Assembly (NCBI GenBank): GCA_009760855.2
Contig: WPIO01000012.1
Span: 1,298,501 to 1,362,500, forward strand
Reading direction: 5' to 3'
Source: Cristatella mucedo
Taxonomy: Eukaryota; Bryozoa; Phylactolaemata; Cristatellidae
Length of the DNA stretch: 64,000 bases
Part shown: piece after piece, positions 41,945 through 64,000 of the stretch
How the letters are laid out: every line of letters begins with the position of its first letter
Numbering within the stretch: position 1 is the first letter of the stretch
The notes under the pieces: model-generated
Seen by the model: only the letters and a program-made list of their open reading frames with translations
Told to the model about the DNA's origin: nothing
Databases searched by the model: none
Position numbers and translations under genes: made by a program

Positions 41945-42450
41945 CTCACGAATAATGCAAAGCTCGGCAGCTAGGCTTGTCTGTCGTGAACATTGCAACT
42001 ACCTCATTGTAATACTTGCCTTTGAGCTGCACTGGCTCACCGTAGAGACGTCGAGACAAGTGTGTCGACTTCAAGTGCCTATCAATCACTTTTGGGTCCC
42101 TTCATTTCCTTTCTCTGGTTTACTTTTCTGAAATGTTTTGTACCCAGGCTTACCCTTCTAGTACCCCTTCTCCGGCTCTGATCATTGAGCGGCGCCTCAA
42201 GTCAAACTCGAATCTTGTGGAGACCACGTCTTTCGTTCCTATGCACCCAAAGTATTGAAATTGCTAGCGACTGATTTACCACACTTATAGCGATGCCCAA
42301 AACCCACCAATTCCTCACATGCCTAATGCATGTCAATCATTCTTAATGCGAAATGCAATTGTGCTCGTTATGATAAATAATTGTGCTATAAGCTGCCTTT
42401 GCAGCCCATATTAGTGCCAAGAAAGAGATTAGTGATCTCGGGGAGCGTCT
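41945..42450 (+). mobile_element. Ancient LINE fragment, family B-like
   Basis: Decayed homology is visible: AAAGCTCGGCAGCTAGGCTT then GTCTGTCGTGAAC, GCACTGGCTCACCGTAGAGA and, at the end, CCAAGAAAGAGATTAGTGAT. It lacks the usual (ATT)n tail and is much more diverged than neighbouring copies. Confidence 0.65.
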
Positions 42451-42979
42451 ACAACCGGCGCAAAACTCGTCGGCTCAGGCTCGGTTTCTCGTCGACTGCA
42501 CTTCTGTCGGAGCTTCACTTTTGGTTTTAGGGCTGTATTGCTATCTTCACGGGCAACATAATTGAAACCCGGCTACCGATGCCAAAGCAGCTTACTTCTT
42601 ATCAGGAGCGTAGCTGCTCAAATTGGGTGCGCCAACGACCTCCGGGAATTATGCATGCTCAAGTTCTGTCAAATGAACGTTCAAGTTTTCACTCTCGTTC
42701 TTTGCACTGATTGAACGGAGGATCTGGCCACAAACATTTTGAATCCATAAATATTCCGCCCACTAGAAATGCTTTAATTTGCTGAGTTTGGACGACAAAA
42801 GAAACAAAGAACTTTCCTATATTAGAGTGGACTTTTTTCCATGTGCACATTACCGCTGCTCCTTGCCTTGCGATATGGCACTGATTGATAGAGCCCCACG
42901 TAAAATACAACGTATTTAGTAAAAGAAAAGCCGGCCAATCTTTTCAGAGCATTAAATATTGGACTACATCTAATTCTGG

Positions 42980-43258
42980 CATTCCTATTCCAGCGACAGC
43001 TACTCTCCGGCTGCCGACTATGGCTCATCCTTTTCAGCGCTCCTGAGTTGCTACTTCCATGCTACTCACTACCTCAACTGGTCTCCTGACTCTGCTATGC
43101 TTCCCACTTTCTCCTTGTTGCGTGATACGAAGTCTGTTGGCTACCGAAAGCCGCTTAGGCTGTGAGTGCGCGATAAAAACTCTCCTGCGTAACACCCACA
43201 TAGTCTTAATGGCTTTGTGGAGTTACAGACGGCGATACATTACATTACATTACATTAG
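42980..43258 (+). mobile_element. LINE family A 3' fragment
   Basis: The segment has CTGCCGACTATGGCTCATCC, ACTCACTACCTCAACTGG, CTCCTGCGTAACACCCACAT and TTTGTGGAGTTACAGACGGC. It ends in ATACATTACATTACATTACA. Confidence 0.9.
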
Positions 43259-43849
43259 CAGAGTAACTTCAGCGAAGAGCCGAGTCCTCCGAGAATCGGA
43301 CACGAATCGGAAACCGGCTTCTGCATTCGAACAAGTGGTAAATTCAAATGATTCACGTTTGAATCGAACACCCCCTGAAAGATTCAAAGCCCGACATTAA
43401 GAGAGCCACTGTCACCAGAGAACTGTTATCAAAGAGCAAGCTGAGTGGCTGAGGGCGGCTGGTTTTTGCTGAGAACTAAATCAGCGAGCTTTTGCGGTAT
43501 TGTTGCTACAGCTGCATTAGGTGTCTGGTCGGTTTTTATTCATGAACAAGCAGATACTTGTATCTATAAGCTCTATTACTGACGACTGCACTGCTAAATC
43601 GGTGGACATCAAGCGAAATGTTGGCCAAACATAAATGCTCCAGCAGTAGGCATCAAATGGTATAGTCCAGAGCCCTTCTAGGAATGGCAGCTGCCACTTA
43701 AGCTTAGCTTTGAGCTTGAGTCTGCAGTGACCAACCGACAGCCTCCAAACGACGATAAACTGGTATTGACTTGTGAGATGCAACCTTGAGCAACAGATCT
43801 TAGCCCTCAAAACGATGCAACTGACAATTTTTACTTATCAGCTCCGACA
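43259..43849. other. No recognisable feature
   Basis: Unique-looking sequence with no supported exon or repeat copy on either strand. Confidence 0.35.
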
Positions 43850-44775
43850 TCGCACTAGCTCGCTCGTGTGCGACATTGCATCTAGATTACTGCGATTCCC
43901 TTTATTCGGGACTTTCGGCCTGTGCCCTGAGTCGTAAGGAACTCGTGCACAACTCAGCAGTTCATCATATCAGCCGTCAACAGTGCAGCCACCCCATCGA
44001 ACCACTTCTGTCTGAGCTCCACTAGCTCCTTATCAGGCATAGTCGAAACGCTTCTGCTGGGTCTGCTGTACCGCTACAGCGGACCAGTCCGTCGGAAGCC
44101 GCTGAGGCGAGAACAGCGGACCAACCTGCAGCAGCTGCTTCCAAGCCAGCGTGCGGTCCGATTCCGGGTTTCCTTAATAAACGGCATCTGCCTGAGCCGT
44201 CTTGATCCGTGTGCGACTGCCCGCACAAACATAACAGCTTCAATGTCCTAACATCTCTGGCCTACATTTCGCTCCAATCTCCTGCACCAGCCTATCTATC
44301 CTAACTCTTTGCTCCTCCAGCCTGCTTTCGTACCGCCAGCTCCTCGGCGTCCAGACGTCTCGCCGTTCCTTGCATTAAATTGAAATCTTTTGATGATCAG
44401 ACATACAGCTCGTATGCACCGAATGTCTGAAATTCGCTTCTGGCTCCGTCACCACTAGCAATAACTTTGCATAGTCTTAAGTCTAAGCTAAAAAGCATCT
44501 GCTTCGCATAGCTTTCCAAGCGCCCCAGTCGAGTGGCCTTTTTTGCTGCTTTGTGCCATGCATGCACGATTCAGTGTATGTTATTAGCAACCAGTGGTCC
44601 TAATGTCCAGTGACCTTGAGTGTCTTCTCGTGTCCTTTTGCAATCTTGTCTGAGAATAATGCCTCGCTTGTCATTAACTATTGGTTACTACTACTCTTGC
44701 AGCGAGTTGTACAGCTTCGGGATATAGATTCGGTTCTCTTAGGGTGTTATTAAAAGAATCATCGTTATTATCTTC
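43850..44775 (+). mobile_element. Ancient LINE fragment
   Basis: Weak matches to the reverse transcriptase C-terminal region are seen: CATTGCATCTAGATTACTGC (the SRLDYC position), ELVHNSAVHHIS, and GAACCACTTCTGTCTGAGCT. A tail-like segment, ATAGATTCGGTTCTCTTAGG, precedes ATTATT near 44764. It is highly decayed. Confidence 0.55.
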
Positions 44776-46334
44776 TGCCGCTTGCAGTGTAGGTAACGTC
44801 GGCGACCTTCACATATGGTTAAGAGATAAACAGTTAGATCACATTTATTCACATAATGGACTGAGACGAGTGAGCGTGCAATCATGCACATGTAACATCG
44901 TAACATAGTGAGTGGTTTCACAATGAACTAAATATAAATCATCTGTTGTCAAGAAAACGCCCAACAAAAAGTTGCAGTTGTTGGCTATTTAAACCCGGAA
45001 ATTTAAAGAAAACTATTTGATGGCATCAGGTACAGAGTTCACCTAGGTTGTTCGAGAGAAAATATTGCAAGAATTTTGCCACACGGAATAACGCTTAAAA
45101 GCTATACAAGCATTCGAGGGCCGCAGGCTTTGCCAAACATGTCTTTCTTATCTCTGTGGTCAATTGCCGCGGTAAGTTCTCGTCGGATGCAGGAGTCCAC
45201 TAAATTAACAGATGAATCATTAACACTTATTTGCAGCATCAAATTCAATCTATTCTACCAAACTCTAATCTGCAGGGTTGAAAACAGTTTCCAACCGGAG
45301 GTTAACAGATTAAAGTGTCTGTGTGCGGGATTAAAGACCAAAGTTGTATCACAGCATGCAGCCAGCTCTGAGTGAAAATCCACAGGAAACCAGCCGCGCA
45401 GTTATTGCTGCCAGACTTCAGCTGAGCCATCCATTAGCGTTAAAAGATTTCGATATTCAATGTTTCATGCGCTGCTAGATAAGAGTAGCCTTTGACCCAG
45501 TCAAATTGACTGGTGCAGTTTTCATATTTGTTAACTCATAAAAAATCTGAATGTCCATATGAGCAGGATATGGACATACAGGATACGGATGGTGATTCGT
45601 CGGCCATGTCAGCATTCTTTGTTACTGAATAAAAGAAGAAGTTTCCAGTTTGTTCAGGAGAGAGTGGTCCTAAGATAAGTTAGAGGTAAATATCGAGACC
45701 ATACTGAAAATATTTGTCCATCAATTGAATGTTTATTTGGGGTAACTTTCAAGTAAAAAAATGTGTTAGCCATGGAATCGGCAGTTTTAACGATTTTCAC
45801 ATAAAAGAAAAAATGAGGGCGAACCATACCTAACTCGGAAGTAAACTGGAAGCAAAATATCTGCAAATAAAATGTTTATCGATTGCTACATTCTTTGCAA
45901 CTTTTTTCAAATTTTCTGAAACTTTGTTTATCGAGGTACATGTTTGCAGCTTGTTAAGGAGCATGCCTGAGACTTAAAAAAACTTCATTTACAGTGAAGC
46001 TTTGTGCCTTTAAAAATCCACAACTCAGATAATACGTGATGGATTATCGCGAAATTTGAAATATGAGTTCAGCTTTGCTGAAACATCACTGCTAAAATGT
46101 ATTTTTGATTTAGGTTGGATGAGTATTGGAACAGTCAACCAAGATTTCAGAAAATATAGCTTCAGTACGTTTGATGACATGTGTAGCAGTATCTATTCAA
46201 CCTAAATCTAAAATGAACTACTGTAGTTGCATATTGTATATGCAAGCAGAGCTGCACTCTCATTTCAAATTCGACGTTTATCCGTGAAGTATTGGCCGAG
46301 TTATAGATTTGAAATTCAAAATTTTTAAGCTCGT
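44776..46334. other. AT-rich stretch, no feature
   Basis: Nothing recognised on either strand. Confidence 0.35.
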
Positions 46335-46502
46335 GTGCAGCCTCATGTGTAAAGCGACAGAAGACCCTTAACAGCTATTACTACCGCTTGCAGTCAGCAA
46401 TTAAGGATTGCCCACTGCAGGACTAGAATAACTTGGGTTGGGTACTAGTAGACTTTGGTAGTAAAAACCGAGCACCTTACCTCCTGGGCTAACACCCAGA
46501 GC
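46335..46502 (-). mobile_element. tRNA-derived SINE, diverged
   Basis: The minus strand begins CTGGGTGTTAGCCCAGGAGG, followed by TAAGGTGCTCGG, the clearest A-box-like start in the family. The B-box is decayed (TTATTCTAGTCCTGCAGTGG). The 3' end has CTTCTGTCGCTTTACACATG then AGGCTG. Confidence 0.8.
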
Positions 46503-46854
46503 AACGCTATACTGTAAATGAAGCTTTTTTTAGGTCAAAAGCATGCACCTTAACAAGCTGCCGACCTGGACCTCGATGCGCCACGATTCAGCAAGTTGGG
46601 CAACAAGTCGCTCAACAGGCTGTGATCGGTAAAAATTTTATTTTTTTTTGGATGTCGCTTCTAGTATAATTTCGGTTTAGATACGATTATTGTAATACAT
46701 TTTTTTATTATTTGGGAATTTTCAAAACTTCCGATCCCATTTTCTGACATGTTTTTCTTTTGAAAGGTACTCTGAACAAGTATTGATTTCTGGACAAATT
46801 CTTCAGGTATTTTATCGACGTTTACTATAGTCCAATCTAGTGTTTATTTTTAAT

Positions 46855-47385
46855 ATTAATAATAATAATAATATTGCACTTGATAAAGCGCCCTCAGATA
46901 ACTTAATCTCTTTCTAGGCGCTTTACATTTGCTGCAAAGTGATATGCAATTGAATAGTAAGTAAAATCATGCTTGAAAAACAAACAAAATGAATAATATG
47001 GTTAGGGGTGACATGCACAGGGTCAGCATGCAAATGTGGTTAGTGGCAGCATGCACAGTGTCAGCACGCATAAGCACATAAAGGACGAATCACAAGGACC
47101 CACTAAATGCTGTCCTAAATAGCTGCGTTTTTAAGTTTCTTTTAAATGTGGTCAGGTCAGGGGATGTTCTGACGCAGGTCGGGAGGGAGTTCCAGGCTGT
47201 GGGAGCATACGAGCTAAATGCACGGTCTCCAAAGGATTTAAGGTTTGTACGAGGTATTTCCAGACTGTTGGATTCCGAAAAGCGGGTGGTACGATGCTTG
47301 GCCTGATTGGGGAGTATATCTGAAAGATAGGCTGGAGCCATAGAATGAAGAGACCTAAAAGTGAGCGACAAAAAACCTGGGGCTT
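46855..47385 (-). mobile_element. LINE family B 3' fragment, minus strand
   Basis: On the minus strand the C-terminal coding part is open for 93 codons (SLTFRSLHSMAPAYLSDIL..., RTNLKSFGDRAFSSYAP). It is followed by the 3' UTR and an (ATT)n end near 46855. It is close in sequence to the 40480-41442 copy. This and the 4702-4800 stub are the only clear family B copies on the minus strand. Confidence 0.92.
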
Positions 47386-48819
47386 TACTTTAATCAAATC
47401 AATGCAAGCAAGCGATATCCAGATATCCATAATCGCCTCAAAGTAAGTATCCATTGTGCGGATCGTGTTTGTAGTATGTGTGCTTATAGCTCAGAGAGTC
47501 GGATATTACCGAACCTTCAAACTGTTTGAAGGTCCAAGGATTCCAGATTATTGCCTTAATCAGATCGGGATTTATAAACATATTCGTAATTCATTCACAT
47601 ACACTCATTCCAACTTTAATTTTGATTAGTGTAGCTTTATTCGAACTTTACAAATTTACACTGCTCACAGACTCTACGGTGAGCAATCGGTTTGCTAGTC
47701 GTAATGCAGGTTCTATAGGCATGTATGTTGGTGTGAAGAGGTCTGACATGATTATAACATCTCGCAAATGGTGCCGAACAATAAATCAGCTCTCCGTAGA
47801 AGGTCAGAAAGTAACCAATCACCGACGATGAAATGTGAGTTTTCTAACCTGTCTGCCAGCATTCACCAGTGCAGATTCCAGAGCTGAAACAGAAAGTTTG
47901 AGCTGGTACTAACCCATACATCGTGACATTGCTAGCTAAGCTAACCCATATGCTGTCACGTGTACATCCCAAGAGATCAACTCTCACAGAGACCAACTGC
48001 TCGAGGGACAGACTACCTCGGAAGGTCACTGTATTTAGCCAGCTGGCAGAGCCTGGCAGCAGAAGCTGGCAACCGACAATGATCGACTTAAAAAGGTAGT
48101 TCATGCTGGCCTTGGAATTAAAGCAGTTCTTGGCGGCAGATAAAATTTATGCTGGAACATTTCAAATGAAACTCGCTAGGCTACTCAATTTATCCCTCAA
48201 CATGTCAGTATGCCTCACCTTTACTTTACTGGAAAGCTCTTTTTTGCTTTTTCTCTTTTTAAGGCACACTTCACTTTCTTCAAAAACAGCTTTCCACTCG
48301 CCAACAATGCCTGCAAAAACGCCGTATAAATGACCCAAACAATTTCCCAACTTCTCTGCAACTTGTGTAAGTCCCTTCACATTCTTATAGATAAGCCGTG
48401 CAAAATCGTGTGCGGGACTTGCAAAGTAGGTCAAGGAGGCGGCTGACAGAAGCTACTCGATTGTAACCGGTGTGGATTACTCGCTTTCATGCGACTTGCT
48501 AGATACCACAGGTTGTCGCAATTGGCCCACGGACGCTCCCAAGACGCTGGTGGAGATCGTTTCGCATAGGCGCCAGGCAGGCGATTTGGTGCTCGCTGTC
48601 GAGTTGAGAAAACAACACACTCTCACCCTAGACATGTTGCCTTGATACCAATGGCAAGAAAAGTGTAGCGCAAGTGAAGTAGACCGAGTCAACGTTGGGG
48701 GGATCAACGAGAATTTTTTAGCTTTGCAGGATAGTTTTTGCAACTTCTTAAATGCTAATACCTAGTCTACGAATAGTCTAGTCACGATCTTAAAGTGCAA
48801 TCTATGAGGACAGCCTAAG
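47386..48819. other. No recognisable feature
   Basis: Short open frames only. The 5' part of the neighbouring DDE transposon may extend into the right end but is not recognisable. Confidence 0.35.
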
Positions 48820-49400
48820 CACCCGACAATAGAATCAAATGTTCAAGGAGCAAAAACGGTATCAATCACACAACGAAAAAAGTCGATACACCACAGTATT
48901 GTCAAGTGCAGCAGATGGCACAAAAGTTAAACCAATGGTCATTTTCCGAAGTAAAACACTGCCAAAGGAACGTATTCCAAAAGGGTTGGTCCTTGAACTT
49001 CCCGAAAAGCCTTTGATGGACAGCAAGGAATGCAAGTATGGTTTTCAAAGATGTTTGGATGCGGAACGGGAAGTCCTTTGATAAAAAACAGCCTTGCTCG
49101 TGTTTGATTCGTTCAGGGGACATTTGAAGGACGAAGTTTAGAAAGTGGCAGCTGGCATGAAAAGTAAGCTGGGAAGTACCACCAAATTTCAAGCCTCCAA
49201 TATGAACGAGGAAAATGAAGAGAGTATCGTCACCATTCCTGATACAGATGATAGTGATAGGGACATGAGTGATTATTATGAGTCTTGATATTGTTCATTT
49301 CACTCAGTTATTCAAAAAAATATTTTTCCAAAAGATTTGCTCAACAATTTGGGAGGGCTTATACATCTGGGAGGGGGAAGCTTATTCACGGTGAAATACG
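48820..49400 (+). mobile_element. Pogo/Tigger-like DDE transposon relic
   Basis: The open block at 48839-49081 has the catalytic-core pattern of this family: YTTVLSSAADGTKVKPMVIF, TLPKERIPKGLVLEL. After a frameshift at about 49075, LVFDSFRGHLKDEV follows near 49095, carrying a catalytic-type aspartate, then a stop. An acidic tail (TIPDTDDSDRDMSDYYES) ends at about 49288. The 3' end (reverse strand TACCGTATTTCACCGTGAAT followed by AAGC) looks like the terminal inverted repeat of invertebrate pogo-like elements. The N-terminal DNA-binding half was not found. The element is inactive. Confidence 0.75.
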
Positions 49401-49505
49401 GTATGTACCGGCAGCAGAGCTTTAGACGCAACCAGTCTCGCTTGAAGTGAGCAGTAAAGAATTGCCTCCTACAGGACTCGTACCTCCGACATGGATAGTG
49501 ATGTG
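49401..49505 (-). mobile_element. SINE fragment, diverged
   Basis: The minus strand contains ACGAGTCCTGTAGGAGGCAA, TTCTTTACTGCTCACTTCAA and AAGCTCTGCTGCCGGTACAT, matching the SINE body and 3' end. It directly abuts the pogo-like element's 3' end. Confidence 0.6.
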
Positions 49506-49959
49506 CGAGTACCTCAAGTCAAGATCCAAAGTAAAGAAAGGTTCTATGACAGCTGGTCTCCACCGGAAGTTGGCCTGCACCTTGTTAGTTCGCACTGCTG
49601 TTGCTATAAGTAGTCGCAGTATATAAGATTTTATGAAACTGACCACCGTAGATGCTTTATCTGCCGTAGGTAAGAGTTTATCAAGGCTCAGCTATTAGCA
49701 ACGGCTGGGTTTTTCTGGAACGTGCTTTGCATAGAAAATCTACGCGATAGAGAATTTTCATGTATTCTGCATTAATATTTATTAAATCTATTATGAGTAA
49801 TCGAGAATTAAATGCGCTTAAAACCGCCTATTCTTTATGTTAGCATGGGCACATCCGGGGAGACAGACTGTCCGGAATACCAGTTTTTTGAGAGACCGAC
49901 TGTTCGGGAGTCCAACAGTCGGTAAGCCAAGGAGGAGCTGTGAGAGCAATTTACAAATT

Positions 49960-50415
49960 GACGATTTAAGTCCCTTCATTCTCTGGCTGCTGGCCTACCT
50001 GTCCGAATTACTCACCAACATGCTAGGTAGGCATAATCTCGCCCACTTTTCTGACTCTAATCGTTTAGCTATGCCTTGAACCAACTTCAAATTCTTTTGA
50101 GACCGTGGCTTTAGTTCGTAAGCACCACAAGCCTAAAACTCACACCAGACTGACGCTACATCCCCCGACGTGACATTTTAAAAAGAAGCTAATAACACTC
50201 ATATGTTTCTCACAGAGTTAGAAGGGCTCTTGTGATTTTTACTTTATTTGCTTATGCTTGCAGGCACTGTGCATGTCCGAACTTGACTCACCATTTTTAC
50301 ATGTTGACACTGAGCGTGTTAGCACAAACCCTTTGATCATGCTATCTTTAGCAAGAGAACAAGTTCGCTTAGGATGCCATACAAATGTAAACTTATTATT
50401 ATTATTATTATTATA
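49960..50415 (+). mobile_element. Diverged LINE family B fragment
   Basis: Traces of the coding end (CCTTCATTCTCTGGCTGCTG, TGTCCGAATTACTCACCAAC) and of the 3' UTR lead to a terminal ATTATTATTATT at 50396-50413. Confidence 0.7.
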
Positions 50416-50429
50416 AACCCGCGTGAGCT

Positions 50430-50518
50430 TACAATTATTGCAGGGAAATGTAAAGCACCTAGGAAGAGATTGAGTTCTGTGAGGGCGCTTTATCAAGTGC
50501 ATTATTATTATTGTTATT
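50430..50518 (+). mobile_element. LINE family B extreme 3' stub
   Basis: The segment is GGGAAATGTAAAGCACCTAG, GAAGAGATTGAGTTCTG, GAGGGCGCTTTATCAAGTGC and (ATT)n. It immediately follows the tail of another copy, suggesting insertion into or near an existing (ATT)n tail. Confidence 0.85.
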
Positions 50519-50767
50519 TAAGTAAAGCAGCTGGAGAAAGCGTGAGCTAGGTGTATGTCCGTATGTCGACACCTGCCACCCTTTCCGCAAGCGCCCCGAG
50601 CCCAGAGCAAAACAGTACGGATTTGCTAGGCTTCGCTACGAACCAAGGCTGCGACGGCCGCGCGAGACGTCTACGTGAGGCTACGCATCCACCAATGATT
50701 TTGTTTGACGCTCGGACAGCTAGCACGCGACGCTACGACTAGCTAGCAACGGTACGGTAACACTAAC

Positions 50768-51350
50768 TCGTCGCAGTTGCCACATCACACCATTTCTCGC
50801 CGACATGCTCTGGCTACCAGCCAAGAAATGCATCGACTTCAAGGTTTTGTCGCTCACTTTAGGCCAGTTCATTCTTTGGCTCCAGCCTATCTCTCAGATC
50901 TATTGCCCCACCAGGCTAGGCATCGAACCATTCGCGTTTCGGAATCTAACTGTTTACCTTTACCTGGTACAAACCTCAAATCCTTTGAAGATCGTGCATT
51001 AGTTTATATGCTCCCAAAGCCTGGAACTCACTCCCGACTTGCGTCAGAACATCCCCTAACTTGATCACATTTAAAAAGAACTTAAAAAACACCTATTTAG
51101 GACAGCATTTGGTGGGATTCGCCCTTCCTGTGCTTATGCGTGCTGACACTGTGCATGCTGCTACTAACCACATTTGCATGCTGACCCTGTGCATGTCACC
51201 CTTAACTATGTTATTCATGTTGTTTATCAAGCATGATATTACTCACCATTCAATCGCGTTTTCCTTTGCAGCAAATGTAAAGTGCCTAGAAAGAGATTGA
51301 GTTCTCTGAGGGCGCTTTATCAAGTGCATTATTGTTACTATTGTTATTAC
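50768..51350 (+). mobile_element. LINE family B 3' fragment
   Basis: The copy starts in CTCGTCGCAGTTGCCACATC and has an open 95-codon block with SLAPAYLSDLLPHQARHRT. It carries the full 3' UTR, ending GGCGCTTTATCAAGTGCATT then an ATTGTTATT tail. Confidence 0.9.
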
Positions 51351-51589
51351 TCAAATTTCCAAGAGCAACTGTGAATTTGGGCAGACAACGCGACGGCTCA
51401 CGACTGTTCTCTCCAGCGCCCGCGTTCCTACTACCACTTCTCTGCAGGCCGGGACTTCTCAATAAAACATAAAACTCAAACAATCGTTCTCAACAAACCA
51501 TAAACCTATAAGCCTATAAAACTCATAAAACCATACACCCGCGGCAGCGCTATTAAACCACAAATGGTACTGACGCATCCACTGGAAGC

Positions 51590-51931
51590 GGTCCCTTAAC
51601 TTCTACTCAAGGGGCGCGCCCTACTCGGGGGGGGGGGCCTGCGCTGACAATGCGCGAGTCCATTTTAAGTGTATCTATGAGTCAATCCATAGGCAGATAG
51701 TCCATCCGCTAACGCGGGAAAGCGCACAGGAAGTGATAATCGGAAAAGCATAATTCGGGGAAGTTGTGCAGTATATTTTTGTTTAAAATTTATTTTATCA
51801 ATAATTATACTATTATTCGGTGACTTTGAGTGTACTTAATGAAGTTCACCGGCTATCTACTAAGCGCCATTTACAAGCATTGTGCGCCGCCCGCTGTGCA
51901 ACCGGGTGGACCGGCCGTTATTTGCAGTACC
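51590..51931 (+). promoter_or_regulatory. SMARCA5: Putative ISWI promoter and 5' UTR
   Basis: GC-rich sequence upstream of the start codon, including GGGGCGCGCCC and a G10 run, followed by an AT-rich stretch and the first exon. No TATA box is placed convincingly. An in-frame upstream ATG exists at 51830, but conservation begins at MSDPEQ (51932), where AGTACC precedes the ATG. The exact transcription start is unknown. Confidence 0.35.
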
Positions 51932-63863
<11,932 letters not shown>

Positions 63864-64000
63864 GTAAGCTGTGATTATATGGTGCTGCCCTTATTGGTCA
63901 AGTGTAGACGACTAGTTGCGATCTTATATTATACTCACAGCTGTGAGGATTTCCTTTACTTCAGTAGATGAGCGGTTAATGTGCATATAATGCTGGCACA

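Overview
This window is animal nuclear DNA, not prokaryotic. It carries three conserved, intron-rich protein genes with GT-AG introns, embedded in LINE and SINE debris and long dinucleotide microsatellites. The inferred proteins fit a bilaterian. Several CYFIP motifs resemble insect Sra-1 more than the vertebrate proteins (for example HPTDHHQN, and SVRET followed by ADWAKG), so a protostome, possibly an arthropod, is most likely. The species cannot be named from sequence alone.

Layout. 1-3746: no recognised exon; a (CT)n tract, a LINE fragment and a 14-bp tandem repeat. 3747-11285 (+): WDR55, five recognisable exons, with its 5' end not found. Its fourth intron (7933-11047) holds a 5'-truncated L2/CR1-like LINE on the opposite strand. 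11593-30285 (-): a complete CYFIP/Sra-1 gene of 19 coding exons, about 1279 aa in one unbroken spliced frame, convergent with WDR55. 30286-39200: probably the CYFIP 5'-UTR intron plus repeats. It contains a decayed copy of ISWI exon 9. 39220-39910: CpG-rich, the best candidate for the CYFIP promoter. 40250-51600: intergenic repeat graveyard with LINEs, SINEs, a pogo/Tigger-like DDE relic and a possible solo LTR. 51932-63863 (+): ISWI/SMARCA5, 15 coding exons (962 codons). The last exon or exons lie beyond the window.

How the genes work. ISWI is a nucleosome-sliding ATPase in the nucleus. CYFIP is the Rac1-binding subunit of the WAVE regulatory complex that drives Arp2/3 actin assembly. WDR55 is a nucleolar beta-propeller protein linked to rRNA maturation. 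They are housekeeping neighbours, not a pathway. The only close physical link is the convergent WDR55/CYFIP pair, whose 3' UTRs probably overlap.

Repeats. Two L2/CR1-like LINE families recur. Family A ends in TACATTACATTACA- or ATAC-type repeats. Family B ends in GCGCTTTATCAAGTGCATT followed by (ATT)n. A tRNA-derived SINE family has about ten copies. I found no previously undescribed multi-gene system. The most unusual items are the ISWI exon-9 duplicate, the overlapping convergent 3' ends, the perfect hairpin inside LINE A, and microsatellites sitting directly against CYFIP splice donors.
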